Assembly (NCBI GenBank): GCA_937920235.1 | Contig: CALGUK010000033.1 | Coordinates: forward strand, 124,001-188,000 | Direction: 5' to 3' | DNA length: 64,000 nt | Origin: an uncultured Clostridia bacterium | Lineage (GTDB): Bacteria > Bacillota > Clostridia > Oscillospirales > Acutalibacteraceae | In this document: positions 41,211 to 50,715 of the stretch, one piece after another | Numbering within the stretch: position 1 is the first letter of the stretch | Layout of the letters: each line of letters begins with the position of its first letter | Position numbers and translations under genes: made by a program | The notes under the pieces: model-generated | What the model was told of the DNA's origin: nothing | What the model saw: only the letters and a program-made list of their open reading frames with translations | Database searches by the model: none

Positions 41211-42907
41211 TCTGTCACCCCGCTTTTATTTGATTGAACCATCATAAGACCTATTTCATCCTTTGTGGTTGTTCTGGCATCAACGATACCGGAAACCTTG
41301 CCGCCGCTGAGAACCAAAATTCTGTCACAAAGCTCCATTAATACATCCAGATCTTCACCGACAAAAATAACGGAAACACCTTTTTGTTTTTGCTCGTTGA
41401 GGAGGTTGTAAATCGTATATGATGAGTTGATGTCAAGTCCACGAACAGGGTAGGCAGTCATTAATATTGCAGGAGATGCAGCAATTTCACGGCCAACAAG
41501 AACCTTTTGGACATTACCACCGGACAATTTTCTGACAGCAGTGTGTGAATCAGGTGTATTTACTTTAAGTTCATCAATAATTCGGTCAGCAAGATCCTGA
41601 GGATGCTTTCTGTCAAGAAAAATTGACTTACCTTTACGATAACTGCGAAGCATCATATTGTCAACAATATCCATATTACCTACAAGTCCCATACCGAGTC
41701 TGTCTTCCGGAACAAATGATAGTCGAATACCGAGCTCGCGAATTTCTCTCGGAGTCTTGTTTTTAAGGTTAATTTCTTCATCTTCTTTAAAAATAATTTT
41801 TTCACCAATTACAAGCTCTTTAATTTCTTTTTTAGTTAACTTTTTAAAGTCAATATCATTTCCCTTTTCATCGGTAAATGCGTTTTCACCGGCAAGCTCC
41901 ATAACGCGTTTATAGGTTTTATGGAAAAATGAAACAGGCTTACCTTTTTTGGGGTGATAATAAAGCAGTTTACCTTTTTCATATGTATTAAGACCGGCAA
42001 TTGCCTCAAGCAGCTCCTTCTGACCGCTTCCGGCAATACCTGCAATACCGAGAATTTCACCACCGAAGGCTTCAAATGAAACATTATCTACCACCTTATA
42101 GCCGTCAGGATTTTTAACAGTCAAATCTGAAACTGAAAGTCTTAATTTTGTATTGGTCGGCTCAGTACGGTCGATGTTAAGATCAATCTTTTCACCAACC
42201 ATCATTTCGGTAAGCTCTTTTTCTGAGGTTTCAGAGGTTTTAACTGTGGCAATATGATTACCCTTACGTAAAACAGTTACTCTGTCAGAAATTTCCATAA
42301 CCTCGTTCAATTTATGTGTAATGATAATTATGGATTTACCGTCATCTCTCATTGCACTTAAAACTTTAAAGAGACTTTTGATTTCCTGAGGAGTTAAGAC
42401 AGCCGTGGGTTCATCCAAAATTAGAATATCAGCGCCTCTGTAAAGAACCTTTAAAATTTCAACAGTCTGCTTTTCCGATACAGACATTTCATAGATTTTT
42501 TTATCAAGATTTATATTGAATCCGTATTTTTTTGCCATTTCTTTAATACGGTTATTTACTTCTTTAAGATTATATTTTTCACCTTCAACACCTAACGCAA
42601 CATTTTGTGCTGCACTGAAAATGTCGATCAGTTTAAAATGCTGATGTATCATACCTATTTTATGATCAAAAGCATCGCGAGGGGAACGAATAATAACTTC
42701 TTCACCGTTAATGAGTATTTTTCCGGAATCAGGATAGTATATTCCGGCAACCATATTCATAAGAGTTGTTTTACCGCAACCATTCTCACCGAGAACAGAA
42801 AGAATTTCACCCTTATATACATCTAAACTGACATTATTGTTAGCAATAACTTTAGTCCCGAACTTTTTTGTTATATTTTTTAATTGTAAAATAACAGCTT
42901 TATTCAT
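41207..42907 (-). CDS. Nucleoside ABC importer double ATPase (NupO/YufO type) with insertion
   Basis: 566 residues with two ATPase domains, longer than the usual 500-515. Domain 1 has GENGCGKTTL, the MSVSEKQTVEILKVLYRGADILILDEPTAVLTPQE block and a THKLNEV switch, all as in this family. Domain 2 has GIAGSGQKELLEAIAG and LSGGNVQKVLVGREIA, ending in PVRGLD. Between them, residues about 318-382 (HPKKGKPVSFFHKTYKRVM...FKEDEEINLKN) are an extra charged segment in domain 2. The ATPase drives purine nucleoside uptake with the two permeases. An attenuator-like hairpin separates it from the binding-protein gene. Confidence 0.9.
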   Translation of the reverse strand: MNKAVILQLKNITKKFGTKVIANNNVSLDVYKGEILSVLGENGCGKTTLMNMVAGIYYPDSGKILINGEEVIIRSPRDAFDHKIGMIHQHFKLIDIFSAAQNVALGVEGEKYNLKEVNNRIKEMAKKYGFNINLDKKIYEMSVSEKQTVEILKVLYRGADILILDEPTAVLTPQEIKSLFKVLSAMRDDGKSIIIITHKLNEVMEISDRVTVLRKGNHIATVKTSETSEKELTEMMVGEKIDLNIDRTEPTNTKLRLSVSDLTVKNPDGYKVVDNVSFEAFGGEILGIAGIAGSGQKELLEAIAGLNTYEKGKLLYYHPKKGKPVSFFHKTYKRVMELAGENAFTDEKGNDIDFKKLTKKEIKELVIGEKIIFKEDEEINLKNKTPREIRELGIRLSFVPEDRLGMGLVGNMDIVDNMMLRSYRKGKSIFLDRKHPQDLADRIIDELKVNTPDSHTAVRKLSGGNVQKVLVGREIAASPAILMTAYPVRGLDINSSYTIYNLLNEQKQKGVSVIFVGEDLDVLMELCDRILVLSGGKVSGIVDARTTTKDEIGLMMVQSNKSGVTE

Positions 42908-42956
42908 AACAAACTCCTAAAATGAAAAAGGATTTTAATTTTGCTAATCATTCAAG

Positions 42957-42984
42957 AAAGGCGAAGTTGTTGAGCTTCGCCTTT
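42957..42984 (-). terminator. Hairpin between binding-protein and transporter genes (attenuator-like)
   Basis: AAAGGCGAAG (42957-42966) pairs with CTTCGCCTTT (42975-42984), read after the BMP lipoprotein stop on the minus strand. It would lower expression of the downstream ATPase and permeases relative to the binding protein. Confidence 0.75.
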
Positions 42985-43021
42985 CTCTTTAATTGAATTA
43001 GGATAACATTAAACTATAAAA

Positions 43022-44236
43022 TCAGTTTTCGATAGCTGTAATGCCGTCAATAATCATGTTGAAGTAAGGAGCCGAACGCTTTCCGCTCTCGTTTACAAAT
43101 GTAATATCTCCTGCTGTTTCAATAACTTCTGTTTCCGGAACAAAGTCTCCGGCATCATCAACGTCAGCAATAAATGTTGTTAACGGCTTGCCGTCAACTG
43201 TAAATGTTGAGCAGTCAAATACTTTGATTGAACCGTCTTTAAGTCCTGCCATAACTTCATCAAGTTTTTCCTGTGTACCCTTAGCTGCAGCAGTACCGAG
43301 AGCAGTGATTTCAACAGAACCTGTTGCAATTGTACCTGTCCAGTCTGTATCAATGGGCTGATCTTTCTGAACACAATCAATTATGTATTCAAAATAAGGA
43401 GTCCAATTGATTCTTGATGCAATAATAAATGTGTTGGGACATTTTTCTACTGTTGAGCCGTTGTAAGAAACATTAGGAATATTTCTTTCTTCACATGCTG
43501 TAGGAGCACCCCATGAGTCAGCGTGCTGAGAAATAAGCTTACAGCCGTTGTCGATAAGAGCAAGAGCGGTTGTCTTTTCAGCTGCTTCAGCATACCAGGA
43601 GTCTGTATAACGAACTTCCATTGTAGCATTTGCAACTATAGATTTAACGCCAAGATAGAATGATGTGTAACCGGAAATAACTTCTGCATAGGGGAATGCA
43701 CCAACATAACCGATTTTTGCATTTTCATCAGAAACTTTGCCCTCTTCATCACCGTAAAGTTCAACAAGCTTCATACCGGCAGCAACACCTGCAAGGTATC
43801 TGCCTTCATAGATTGAAGCGAATGCATTGTGGTAGTTAGCAAGATTTTCTGTGTGAGCCTTTGTACCTGTTGCATGACAGAACTCAACTTCGGGGAATTC
43901 TTTTGCGGCCTGAATCATATAGGGTTCGTGACCGAAGGAATCAGCAAAGATGAGGTCATATGATTCTGCAAGGTCGGCAGCCTGGTCATAACAAGCTGTT
44001 CCCTCGGCAATGTCTGTAACGATTGTATAATCGTCAGCTGTAAGACCTTTGTTTGCACAAGCCTGTTTGAAGGCATCGATGAAGTTCTTGTCATAAGTTG
44101 ATGAGTCACCGTGTAAACAGATAAGAGCAGCTTTAACTGCCTTTGATTCATCCGGTTTTTCGCCGCAAGCTGCAAAGCAAGTAACGATAAGTGCAACAGC
44201 CATTACAACGGCAAGAACTTTTTTGAGATTTTTCAT
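43022..44236 (-). CDS. BMP-family nucleoside-binding lipoprotein
   Basis: 404 residues. A signal peptide with lipobox (TCFAACGEK) is followed by a BMP/PnrA-type binding domain: AALICLHGDSSTYDKNFIDAF, LADSYDLIFADSFGH (family: DLI-x-x-x-GF), KIGYVGAFPYAEVISGYTSFYLGVKSI, and LISQHADSWGAP. The family binds purine nucleosides such as guanosine or inosine. The following ATPase and permeases form its importer, and the upstream xpt gene, 55 bases away, gives a purine context. A ribosome site AAGGAGAG precedes the ATG. Confidence 0.9.
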   Translation of the reverse strand: MKNLKKVLAVVMAVALIVTCFAACGEKPDESKAVKAALICLHGDSSTYDKNFIDAFKQACANKGLTADDYTIVTDIAEGTACYDQAADLAESYDLIFADSFGHEPYMIQAAKEFPEVEFCHATGTKAHTENLANYHNAFASIYEGRYLAGVAAGMKLVELYGDEEGKVSDENAKIGYVGAFPYAEVISGYTSFYLGVKSIVANATMEVRYTDSWYAEAAEKTTALALIDNGCKLISQHADSWGAPTACEERNIPNVSYNGSTVEKCPNTFIIASRINWTPYFEYIIDCVQKDQPIDTDWTGTIATGSVEITALGTAAAKGTQEKLDEVMAGLKDGSIKVFDCSTFTVDGKPLTTFIADVDDAGDFVPETEVIETAGDITFVNESGKRSAPYFNMIIDGITAIEN

Positions 44237-44290
44237 AATACTTTCTCTCCTTTGTTTTTTTGTAATATTTTTACAGCATGTTTGCTGTTA

Positions 44291-44872
44291 TTACCTTACT
44301 CCGAAAATAATTTCACCTGTTTTATCATTCATTGAATCTATAATCGCCAAAGACTCAACGCGAATTCCCTGCGATCTCAGTTTATCTCCGCCGCCCTGGT
44401 ATCCTTTTTCAATAGCGATTCCGCATCCGGCAAGCTTTGCCCCGGATTGCTTTACTATATCGATAAGACCTGACAGAGCATTACCTTTTGCAAGAAAATC
44501 ATCAATAATAAGAACGGTATCATCGTCATTTAAAAAATCTTTTGAAACAATTATATCATATGTACACTGATGAGTAAACGATTCAACCTTACTTGTATAT
44601 ACGTCACCCTTAATATTAAGAGTCTTTGTTTTTTTTGCAAAAAGCAACGGACAGTCAAAATGCTGAGCAACTATACAGCCGACTCCTATTCCTGATGCTT
44701 CTATTGTAAGAATTTTTGTGACGGGGACATCTTTATACAAATTTCTTAGTTCTTCACCCATTTTGTTCAACAGCTTGACGTCAATCTGATGATTAAGAAA
44801 GCTGTCAACCTTAAGGACGTTGCCTGAAAAAACCTTTCCGTCTTTAACAATTCTATCTTCTAAAATCTTCAT
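44291..44872 (-). CDS. xpt: Xanthine phosphoribosyltransferase
   Basis: 193 residues from the ATG at 44872, after GAGGATG; the longer frame from 44914 would overlap the -10 box. MKILEDRIVKDGKVF and LKVDSFLNHQID are the standard Xpt start, and the PRPP-binding loop is VLIIDDFLAKGNAL. It converts xanthine and PRPP to XMP. Downstream is a purine nucleoside importer, so this is a purine salvage operon. I find no purine riboswitch in its short leader, and a sigma-A promoter lies just upstream. Confidence 0.94.
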   Translation of the reverse strand: MKILEDRIVKDGKVFSGNVLKVDSFLNHQIDVKLLNKMGEELRNLYKDVPVTKILTIEASGIGVGCIVAQHFDCPLLFAKKTKTLNIKGDVYTSKVESFTHQCTYDIIVSKDFLNDDDTVLIIDDFLAKGNALSGLIDIVKQSGAKLAGCGIAIEKGYQGGGDKLRSQGIRVESLAIIDSMNDKTGEIIFGVR

Positions 44873-44893
44873 ATTTACATCCTCATACAAAAT

Positions 44894-44922
44894 TATATAA
44901 ACATTATAAGGCATTTTGTCAA
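44894..44922 (-). promoter_or_regulatory. Promoter of xpt
   Basis: Read on the minus strand: TTGACA (44917-44922), 17-base spacer, TATATA (44894-44899), about 20 bases before the xpt start. The leader is short, leaving no room for a purine aptamer. Confidence 0.7.
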
Positions 44923-45016
44923 AAAAAACAATATTTTTAACTTCGTAATTCGTGGAATTTTTTTAGTTTATTTTGTTAAAAATATATAAAAAGATAATAA
45001 AAACGGAGGATGTAAA

Positions 45017-46357
45017 ATGAAAAAGCTGTTTTCTTTACTTTTATCATTTGTGCTTTTAATTTCATTGTTTGTTGGTTGTGAAAACGACATCAAGGACGAT
45101 ACTGTTCAAAAGGCTGTTACAGTCAGATTTTTGAATTTCAAGCCCGAGGTAGCAAACGTTTATAGCGATATTGCAAGAGTTTATAAGGAAGAGACAGGTG
45201 TTGAGCTTATTGTTGAAACTGCGGCAAGCGGAAATTACGAGCAAACACTTACTGCAAAGATGGGAACAGATGAAGCCCCTGTCCTGTTTCAGATAAACGG
45301 TCCTAAGGGTTACGCAAACTGGAAAAATTATTGTGCCGATTTATCTGATACCGAACTGTATAAGCATTTAAAGGATAAGTCACTCGCTGTTATGTCAGAC
45401 GGTAAGGTTTACGGAATACCATATGTGGTCGAAGGCTACGGTATAATATACAATGAAGAGATAACTGACAGATATTTTAATCTTAAAAATAAAAAAACAG
45501 ATTTTAAATCGATGGATGAAATCAACACCTATGAAAAATTGAAAAGCTTGGTTGAGGATATGCAAAATAATGCAAAAGAGCTCGGTATAAAAGGCGTTTT
45601 TGGCTCGACATCGTTGAAGACAGGTGAGGATTGGAGATGGCATACGCATCTCGCAAATATTCCGGTTTACTATGAATTTTCAGATAAGAATATAGATTTA
45701 TCAAGCTCTGAAACCTCATCAATTGATTTTAAGTATTCAGATAATTTCAAGAAAATTTTTGATCTGTATATAAATAATTCCGTAAGCGATAAAAAGGTTC
45801 TCGGTTCAAAGCTAGTTGATGAATCTATGGCTGAATTTGCACTTGGTCAGTGCGCTATGGTTCAGAACGGAAACTGGGCTTGGGGACAAATTGAGAGTGT
45901 AAAAGGCAATGTTGTTTCCGAGGACAATATAAAGTATTTACCGATATATATGGGTATAGATGGTGAGGAAAAACAGGGATTATGTATCGGTACTGAAAAT
46001 TTCTTTGCAATCAATTCCAAATCTGACGAGCGTGAGCAAAAGGCGGCGGAGGACTTTATTTATTGGCTATTCTCAAGTGAAAAGGGTAAGGATTTCGTTA
46101 TTAATGATCTCGAACTGATTGCACCATTTGATACCTTTGACAGCGATGATGTGCCCGATGATCCTCTTGCAAAAGAAGTAATGGCATGGATGAGTAAGGG
46201 TGATGTTGAAAATATACCCTGGAATTTCACAGTTTTTCCGAGCCTAACCTTTAAAAATGATTTCGGTGCTTCATTATTACAGTACGCTCAGGGAACAAAA
46301 AAATGGAATGAAGTTGAATATATGTTCAGAGAAAGCTGGAAATCGGAAAGCAGATAA
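45017..46357 (+). CDS. Maltodextrin-type ABC importer, family 1 binding lipoprotein
   Basis: 446 residues. The signal peptide ends in a lipobox (ISLFVGCEND). Family 1 solute-binding features follow: VTVRFLNFKPEVANVYSDIARVYKEETGVELIVETAASGNYEQTL, ALGQCAMVQNGNWAWGQI and ENFFAINSKSDEREQKAAEDFIYWLFSSEKG. It should capture maltodextrin, given the following permeases, 4-alpha-glucanotransferase and glucan phosphorylase. It is the first gene of a six-gene operon, with a CGGAGGATG ribosome site. No LacI-type regulator is seen nearby. Confidence 0.88.
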   Translation: MKKLFSLLLSFVLLISLFVGCENDIKDDTVQKAVTVRFLNFKPEVANVYSDIARVYKEETGVELIVETAASGNYEQTLTAKMGTDEAPVLFQINGPKGYANWKNYCADLSDTELYKHLKDKSLAVMSDGKVYGIPYVVEGYGIIYNEEITDRYFNLKNKKTDFKSMDEINTYEKLKSLVEDMQNNAKELGIKGVFGSTSLKTGEDWRWHTHLANIPVYYEFSDKNIDLSSSETSSIDFKYSDNFKKIFDLYINNSVSDKKVLGSKLVDESMAEFALGQCAMVQNGNWAWGQIESVKGNVVSEDNIKYLPIYMGIDGEEKQGLCIGTENFFAINSKSDEREQKAAEDFIYWLFSSEKGKDFVINDLELIAPFDTFDSDDVPDDPLAKEVMAWMSKGDVENIPWNFTVFPSLTFKNDFGASLLQYAQGTKKWNEVEYMFRESWKSESR

Positions 46358-46388
46358 AGACACTTTTCTTAATTAGGACTGATATTTT

Positions 46389-47234
46389 ATGGAAAAGAAT
46401 TTAAAACGATATTTTCCCGTTTTTGTTTTGCCTACGCTGATTTCATTCATAATTGTTTTTCTTATTCCATTTATACTCGGAATATTCCTTTCGTTTACCG
46501 AATTTACAACTGTTGAGAGTGCCGAATGGGTTGGACTTGGAAATTATATCAAAGCGTTTACTGAAGATGATAATTTTCTCAATGCACTTTGGTTTACCGT
46601 AAAATTTACCGTTGTATCGGTAGTGATGATAAATATTTTTGCATTCAGTCTTGCTCTTCTGTTGACAAGGGCATTAAAGGGAACGACTTTTTTCAGAACA
46701 GTATTTTTCATGCCTAATCTTATCGGAGGAATTGTTCTCGGTTATATCTGGAATTTGCTTATAAATTCTATTCTCGGAATATTCGGATATGATATCACTT
46801 ATGATGCTGATTACGGATTCTGGGGACTGGTTTTTCTTCTGAATTGGCAATTGATAGGTTATATGATGGTTATATATATTGCAGGAATACAGAATATTCC
46901 GAGGGAAATTCTTGAGGCAGCAAAGATAGATGGGGCTTCATTTTCGGTAACGCTTAGAAAAATTATTATTCCTATGGTGATGCCGTCCGTTACAATATGC
47001 TTGTTTTTAACAATAACAAACTCTTTTAAGCTGTTTGATCAGAATCTTGCACTTACAGGCGGAGCTCCTGCAAGACAGACTTCAATGCTTGCTCTTGATA
47101 TTTATAATACTTTTTACGGCAGGATAGGATGGCAGGGCGTAGGGCAGGCTAAGGCTGTTGTCTTCTTTATAATAGTTGCACTGATTGCATTTATTCAACT
47201 TAAAATTACAAGCAGAAATGAGGGAGAAGGGTAA
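46389..47234 (+). CDS. Sugar ABC importer permease (MalF type)
   Basis: 281 residues, six membrane helices. The EAA-loop PREILEAAKIDGASFSVTLRKIIIPMVMPSVTIC and the start FVLPTLISFIIVFLIPFILGIFLSFTEF are typical. It lacks the large N-terminal P2 loop of E. coli MalF, as Gram-positive homologues do. It forms the channel with the next gene product; the two genes overlap in TAATG. The substrate is inferred as maltodextrin from the operon. Confidence 0.9.
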   Translation: MEKNLKRYFPVFVLPTLISFIIVFLIPFILGIFLSFTEFTTVESAEWVGLGNYIKAFTEDDNFLNALWFTVKFTVVSVVMINIFAFSLALLLTRALKGTTFFRTVFFMPNLIGGIVLGYIWNLLINSILGIFGYDITYDADYGFWGLVFLLNWQLIGYMMVIYIAGIQNIPREILEAAKIDGASFSVTLRKIIIPMVMPSVTICLFLTITNSFKLFDQNLALTGGAPARQTSMLALDIYNTFYGRIGWQGVGQAKAVVFFIIVALIAFIQLKITSRNEGEG

Positions 47235-48073
47235 TGCCTGACAGAAAAAAAGTAACAGATAATATCTCATTTGTATTACTGTTGATATTATCCATAATTT
47301 TTCTTTTCCCGATTTATCTTGTTGTGATAAATTCTTTCAAATCAAAATTCAATATAATCAATGATCCGTTCAGATTACCGAACCAAGAAACCTTTGCCGG
47401 TCTTGAAAATTATTTAAACGGTATAGAGTCATCTGATCTGATTATTTCTCTGTTGAGAACTCTTTTCATAACGGTATTTTCGGTTATCGCTATTGTTATA
47501 TTCACCTCGATGACTGCCTGGTTTATTGTCAGGGTAAAAAATAAGGTTAACAAGTTGATATACTATCTTTTTGTTTTCAGTATGATTGTTCCTTTTCAAA
47601 TGGTAATGTTTACTCTTACGGCAGTCAGTTCAAAGCTCGAGCTTAATAATCTGTTCGGTATTATTCCGGTGTACCTCGGTTTCGGTTCAGGTTTATCTGT
47701 TTTTATGTTCAGCGGATTTGTCAAAAGTTTGCCTCGAGAGATAGAAGAAGCCGCGATGATAGACGGCTGCGGACCGATAAAGATGTTTTTTTATGTTATT
47801 TTTCCAATTCTTAAGCCGACGGCAATAACTGTTGCAATTCTTAATGCGATGTGGATATGGAATGACTTCCTTTTGCCGTATCTTTTACTCGGCTCGGAAA
47901 ATAAAACACTTTCGGTTGCAATTCAATTGGCTATGCAGGGTGCTTACGGGTCGGTTGATTGGGGCGGATTTATGGCAATGCTTGTACTTGCCGTTATTCC
48001 TATTATTATTTTTTATCTGTTAGGTCAGAAATATATTATAAAAGGCGTTATTGACGGCGCGGTGAAAGGTTGA
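47234..48073 (+). CDS. Sugar ABC importer permease (MalG type)
   Basis: 279 residues, six membrane helices. The EAA loop LPREIEEAAMIDGCGPIKMFFYVIFPILKPTAITVAILNAMWIWNDFLLPY is diagnostic for MalG-type permeases. The start overlaps the malF-type stop. It completes the maltodextrin channel. Confidence 0.92.
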   Translation: MPDRKKVTDNISFVLLLILSIIFLFPIYLVVINSFKSKFNIINDPFRLPNQETFAGLENYLNGIESSDLIISLLRTLFITVFSVIAIVIFTSMTAWFIVRVKNKVNKLIYYLFVFSMIVPFQMVMFTLTAVSSKLELNNLFGIIPVYLGFGSGLSVFMFSGFVKSLPREIEEAAMIDGCGPIKMFFYVIFPILKPTAITVAILNAMWIWNDFLLPYLLLGSENKTLSVAIQLAMQGAYGSVDWGGFMAMLVLAVIPIIIFYLLGQKYIIKGVIDGAVKG

Positions 48074-48081
48074 TCGATTAT

Positions 48082-49179
48082 ATGGCTTCAATTGTACTCA
48101 GGAATGTTAAAAAAACTTATGAAGACGGAGTCACGGTAATTGATAATCTAAATCTTGAAATTAATGATAAAGAATTTGTTGTTCTTGTAGGTCCGTCGGG
48201 ATGCGGAAAGTCAACAACATTAAGAATGATTGCAGGTCTTGAGGATATCTCCGGCGGAGAAATATGTATAGGTGATAAGGTCGTAAATAATATTTCTCCC
48301 AAGGACAGAGATATAGCAATGGTTTTTCAGAGCTACGCACTTTATCCGCATATGTCTGTTTATAAAAATATGGCATTCGGTCTCAAGAACAGAAAAATTC
48401 CGAAAGAAGAAATTGATAAAAAAGTAAATGATGCGGCTGAAATGCTTAACATCAAAGATTATCTTAACAGAAAACCTCGTGCCCTCTCAGGCGGACAGAG
48501 ACAGCGTGTTGCTCTTGGCAGGGCTATGGTCAGAGAGCCGTCTGTCTTTCTTCTGGATGAGCCGTTATCAAACCTTGATGCAAAGCTCAGAACGGAGATG
48601 AGAAATCAGATCTCGGTTCTTCATAAAAAGCTTCAGACAACGTTCGTATATGTTACGCATGATCAGACCGAGGCTATGACTATGGCGGACAGAATTGTTG
48701 TGATGAAAGACGGAGTGATACAACAATCCGATACTCCGCAGATGCTTTATAATCATCCCGGCAATGTTTTTGTTGCAGGTTTTATAGGTTCACCTCAAAT
48801 GAATTTTATTGATTGTAAGGTTAAAATAAACGATACAAAATGTTCATTGATATTTGAATATTATGAAATTGTTTTGCCTCATAAATTCTTTGAAATATTG
48901 AAGCAATTTAACGGTAAAGATGTTATTCTCGGAATCCGTCCCGAAGATATAATGTTAGCTGATATAAATGATTTGTATAACACAGTTGATATGTATGTTG
49001 AAATGACTGAGATGACAGGTGCCGACTGTTTTTTATACGGAAAATGCGGCAAGAACAGAATAATCGCAGATATTCCTTCCGACAGGGAGGTTGAAAGCGA
49101 AAATTCATATAAAATTAAATTTAATATTGACAGAATTCATATCTTTGATAAAATCAATGAGAAACTTATTTGTGATTGA
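48082..49179 (+). CDS. Sugar ABC importer ATPase (MalK/MsmK/UgpC type)
   Basis: About 365 residues from the ATG at 48082; the TTG at 48070 overlaps the preceding stop. Walker A GPSGCGKSTT, Q-loop FQSYALYPHMSVY, signature LSGGQRQRVALGRAMVREP, Walker B VFLLDEPLSNLDAKLR, and switch YVTHDQTEAMT are all seen. The C-terminal TOBE domain (ILGIRPEDIMLAD...) is typical of carbohydrate importers. It energises the maltodextrin transporter, encoded just upstream. Confidence 0.93.
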   Translation: MASIVLRNVKKTYEDGVTVIDNLNLEINDKEFVVLVGPSGCGKSTTLRMIAGLEDISGGEICIGDKVVNNISPKDRDIAMVFQSYALYPHMSVYKNMAFGLKNRKIPKEEIDKKVNDAAEMLNIKDYLNRKPRALSGGQRQRVALGRAMVREPSVFLLDEPLSNLDAKLRTEMRNQISVLHKKLQTTFVYVTHDQTEAMTMADRIVVMKDGVIQQSDTPQMLYNHPGNVFVAGFIGSPQMNFIDCKVKINDTKCSLIFEYYEIVLPHKFFEILKQFNGKDVILGIRPEDIMLADINDLYNTVDMYVEMTEMTGADCFLYGKCGKNRIIADIPSDREVESENSYKIKFNIDRIHIFDKINEKLICD

Positions 49180-49221
49180 CATTTTTGTAAAAAAATTATA
49201 TATTTTTCTTTAGGTGATTTT

Positions 49222-50715
49222 ATGAGAGCAAGCGGTGTGTTAATGCACATTTCTTCATTGCCGGGTAATACGGGAATTGGTACACTCGGTGATGAAGCAT
49301 ATAAATTTGCAGATTTTCTCGAAAAAAGCGGACAGTCTTATTGGCAGGTATTGCCTTTATGCCCGACAGGCTTCGGAGATTCTCCGTATCAATCCTTTTC
49401 AACCTTTGCCGGTAATCCATTTTTTATTGATTTTGATTTACTAGTTAAGGATAATCTGCTTCATGAGGAAGATTTTTCCCGTATAGAATGGGGCAATGAT
49501 GAGGAGAAGGTTGATTTTGAGAAAATCAGCAGCTATAGATTTGATGTTTTAAGAAAAGCATATCGGAATTTTATGCCTGACAATGCATATATTGACTTCT
49601 GTTCAAAAAATGAGTATTGGCTTGATGATTTTGCTCTTTATATGGCATTAAAAGAAAAATACAACGGAAATCCGTGGAGTAAATGGGAGAAAAAAGCTCT
49701 TACCCGTGATAAGCAGTTTTTAGAAGAGGTCAGTATTGAACTGAAATGTGAGACAGACTTTTACAAAACCGTTCAGTATTTCTTTTTTAAACAATGGAAT
49801 AGTCTGAAAAGATATGCAAACAAAAAAGGAATAAAAATAATAGGTGATATTCCGATATATGTTGCCGCAGACAGTGCGGATGTGTGGGCAAATCCCGAGC
49901 AGTTTATGCTTGACGAGAAGTGCAAGCCGATTGAGGTAGCAGGATGTCCTCCCGATGCTTTTACCGAAGACGGTCAGTTATGGGGAAATCCATTATATAA
50001 TTGGGATTATATGAAGAAAGATAAATATTCCTGGTGGAAAAAAAGAGTGAGTCACTTGTGTAACATGTGTGATGTCATTCGTATTGATCATTTCAGAGGC
50101 TTTGAGTCGTATTACTGTATTCCGGCAGATTCCGAAACTGCTAAAATCGGAGAATGGCGCAAAGGACCGGGAATTGATTTCTTTGATGAGATCAGAAGAG
50201 ATCTTGGTAAAATAAATATTATAGCAGAGGATCTGGGATTTCTCACTCCAGATGTCAAAAAAATGTTGAGACAGTCCCGTTATCCCGGAATGAAGGTTTT
50301 GCAGTTTGCTTTTGATACAGATGAAGAAAACGATTATCTTCTGCACAATTTTCCTAAAAACTCAGTCGCTTATACAGGCACTCACGACAATGATACCGTT
50401 ATAGGCTTTATGACCAAAACGGCTCCCGTAAAAACACGGAAAAGAGCACGTGATTATCTTCGCTTGTCAAAAAGAGAAGGATATAACTGGGGTTTTATAA
50501 AAGCAGTATTATCAAGTAATTCCGATACGGCAATTATCACAATGCAGGATATTTTAGGTCTGGGAAATGAAGCTCGTATGAATTTTCCTTCAACCACGGA
50601 AAATAATTGGCAATGGCGCGCCACATCAGAATGTATGACAGATGATTTGGCGGATAAGCTTTTGTATTACACACGCATTTATCAAAGATTACCCGGAAAG
50701 AAAAGAGAAAAATAA
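49222..50715 (+). CDS. malQ: 4-alpha-glucanotransferase
   Basis: 497 residues, the usual GH77 length. The start RASGVLMHISSLPGNTGIGTLGDEAYKFADFL and YWQVLPLCPTGFGDSPYQSFSTFAGNP are standard. Catalytic motifs are IRIDHFRGFESYY (nucleophile Asp), IIAEDLGFLTPDV (acid/base Glu) and YTGTHDNDT (Asp). The enzyme rebuilds short maltodextrins into longer ones and releases glucose, giving the phosphorylase its substrate. The stop is directly followed by the start of the phosphorylase gene. Confidence 0.95.
   Translation: MRASGVLMHISSLPGNTGIGTLGDEAYKFADFLEKSGQSYWQVLPLCPTGFGDSPYQSFSTFAGNPFFIDFDLLVKDNLLHEEDFSRIEWGNDEEKVDFEKISSYRFDVLRKAYRNFMPDNAYIDFCSKNEYWLDDFALYMALKEKYNGNPWSKWEKKALTRDKQFLEEVSIELKCETDFYKTVQYFFFKQWNSLKRYANKKGIKIIGDIPIYVAADSADVWANPEQFMLDEKCKPIEVAGCPPDAFTEDGQLWGNPLYNWDYMKKDKYSWWKKRVSHLCNMCDVIRIDHFRGFESYYCIPADSETAKIGEWRKGPGIDFFDEIRRDLGKINIIAEDLGFLTPDVKKMLRQSRYPGMKVLQFAFDTDEENDYLLHNFPKNSVAYTGTHDNDTVIGFMTKTAPVKTRKRARDYLRLSKREGYNWGFIKAVLSSNSDTAIITMQDILGLGNEARMNFPSTTENNWQWRATSECMTDDLADKLLYYTRIYQRLPGKKREK

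Noticed and set aside
44873..44930. Purine riboswitch before xpt
   Set aside because: The promoter is only about 20 bases upstream of the start and no aptamer-like sequence is present.
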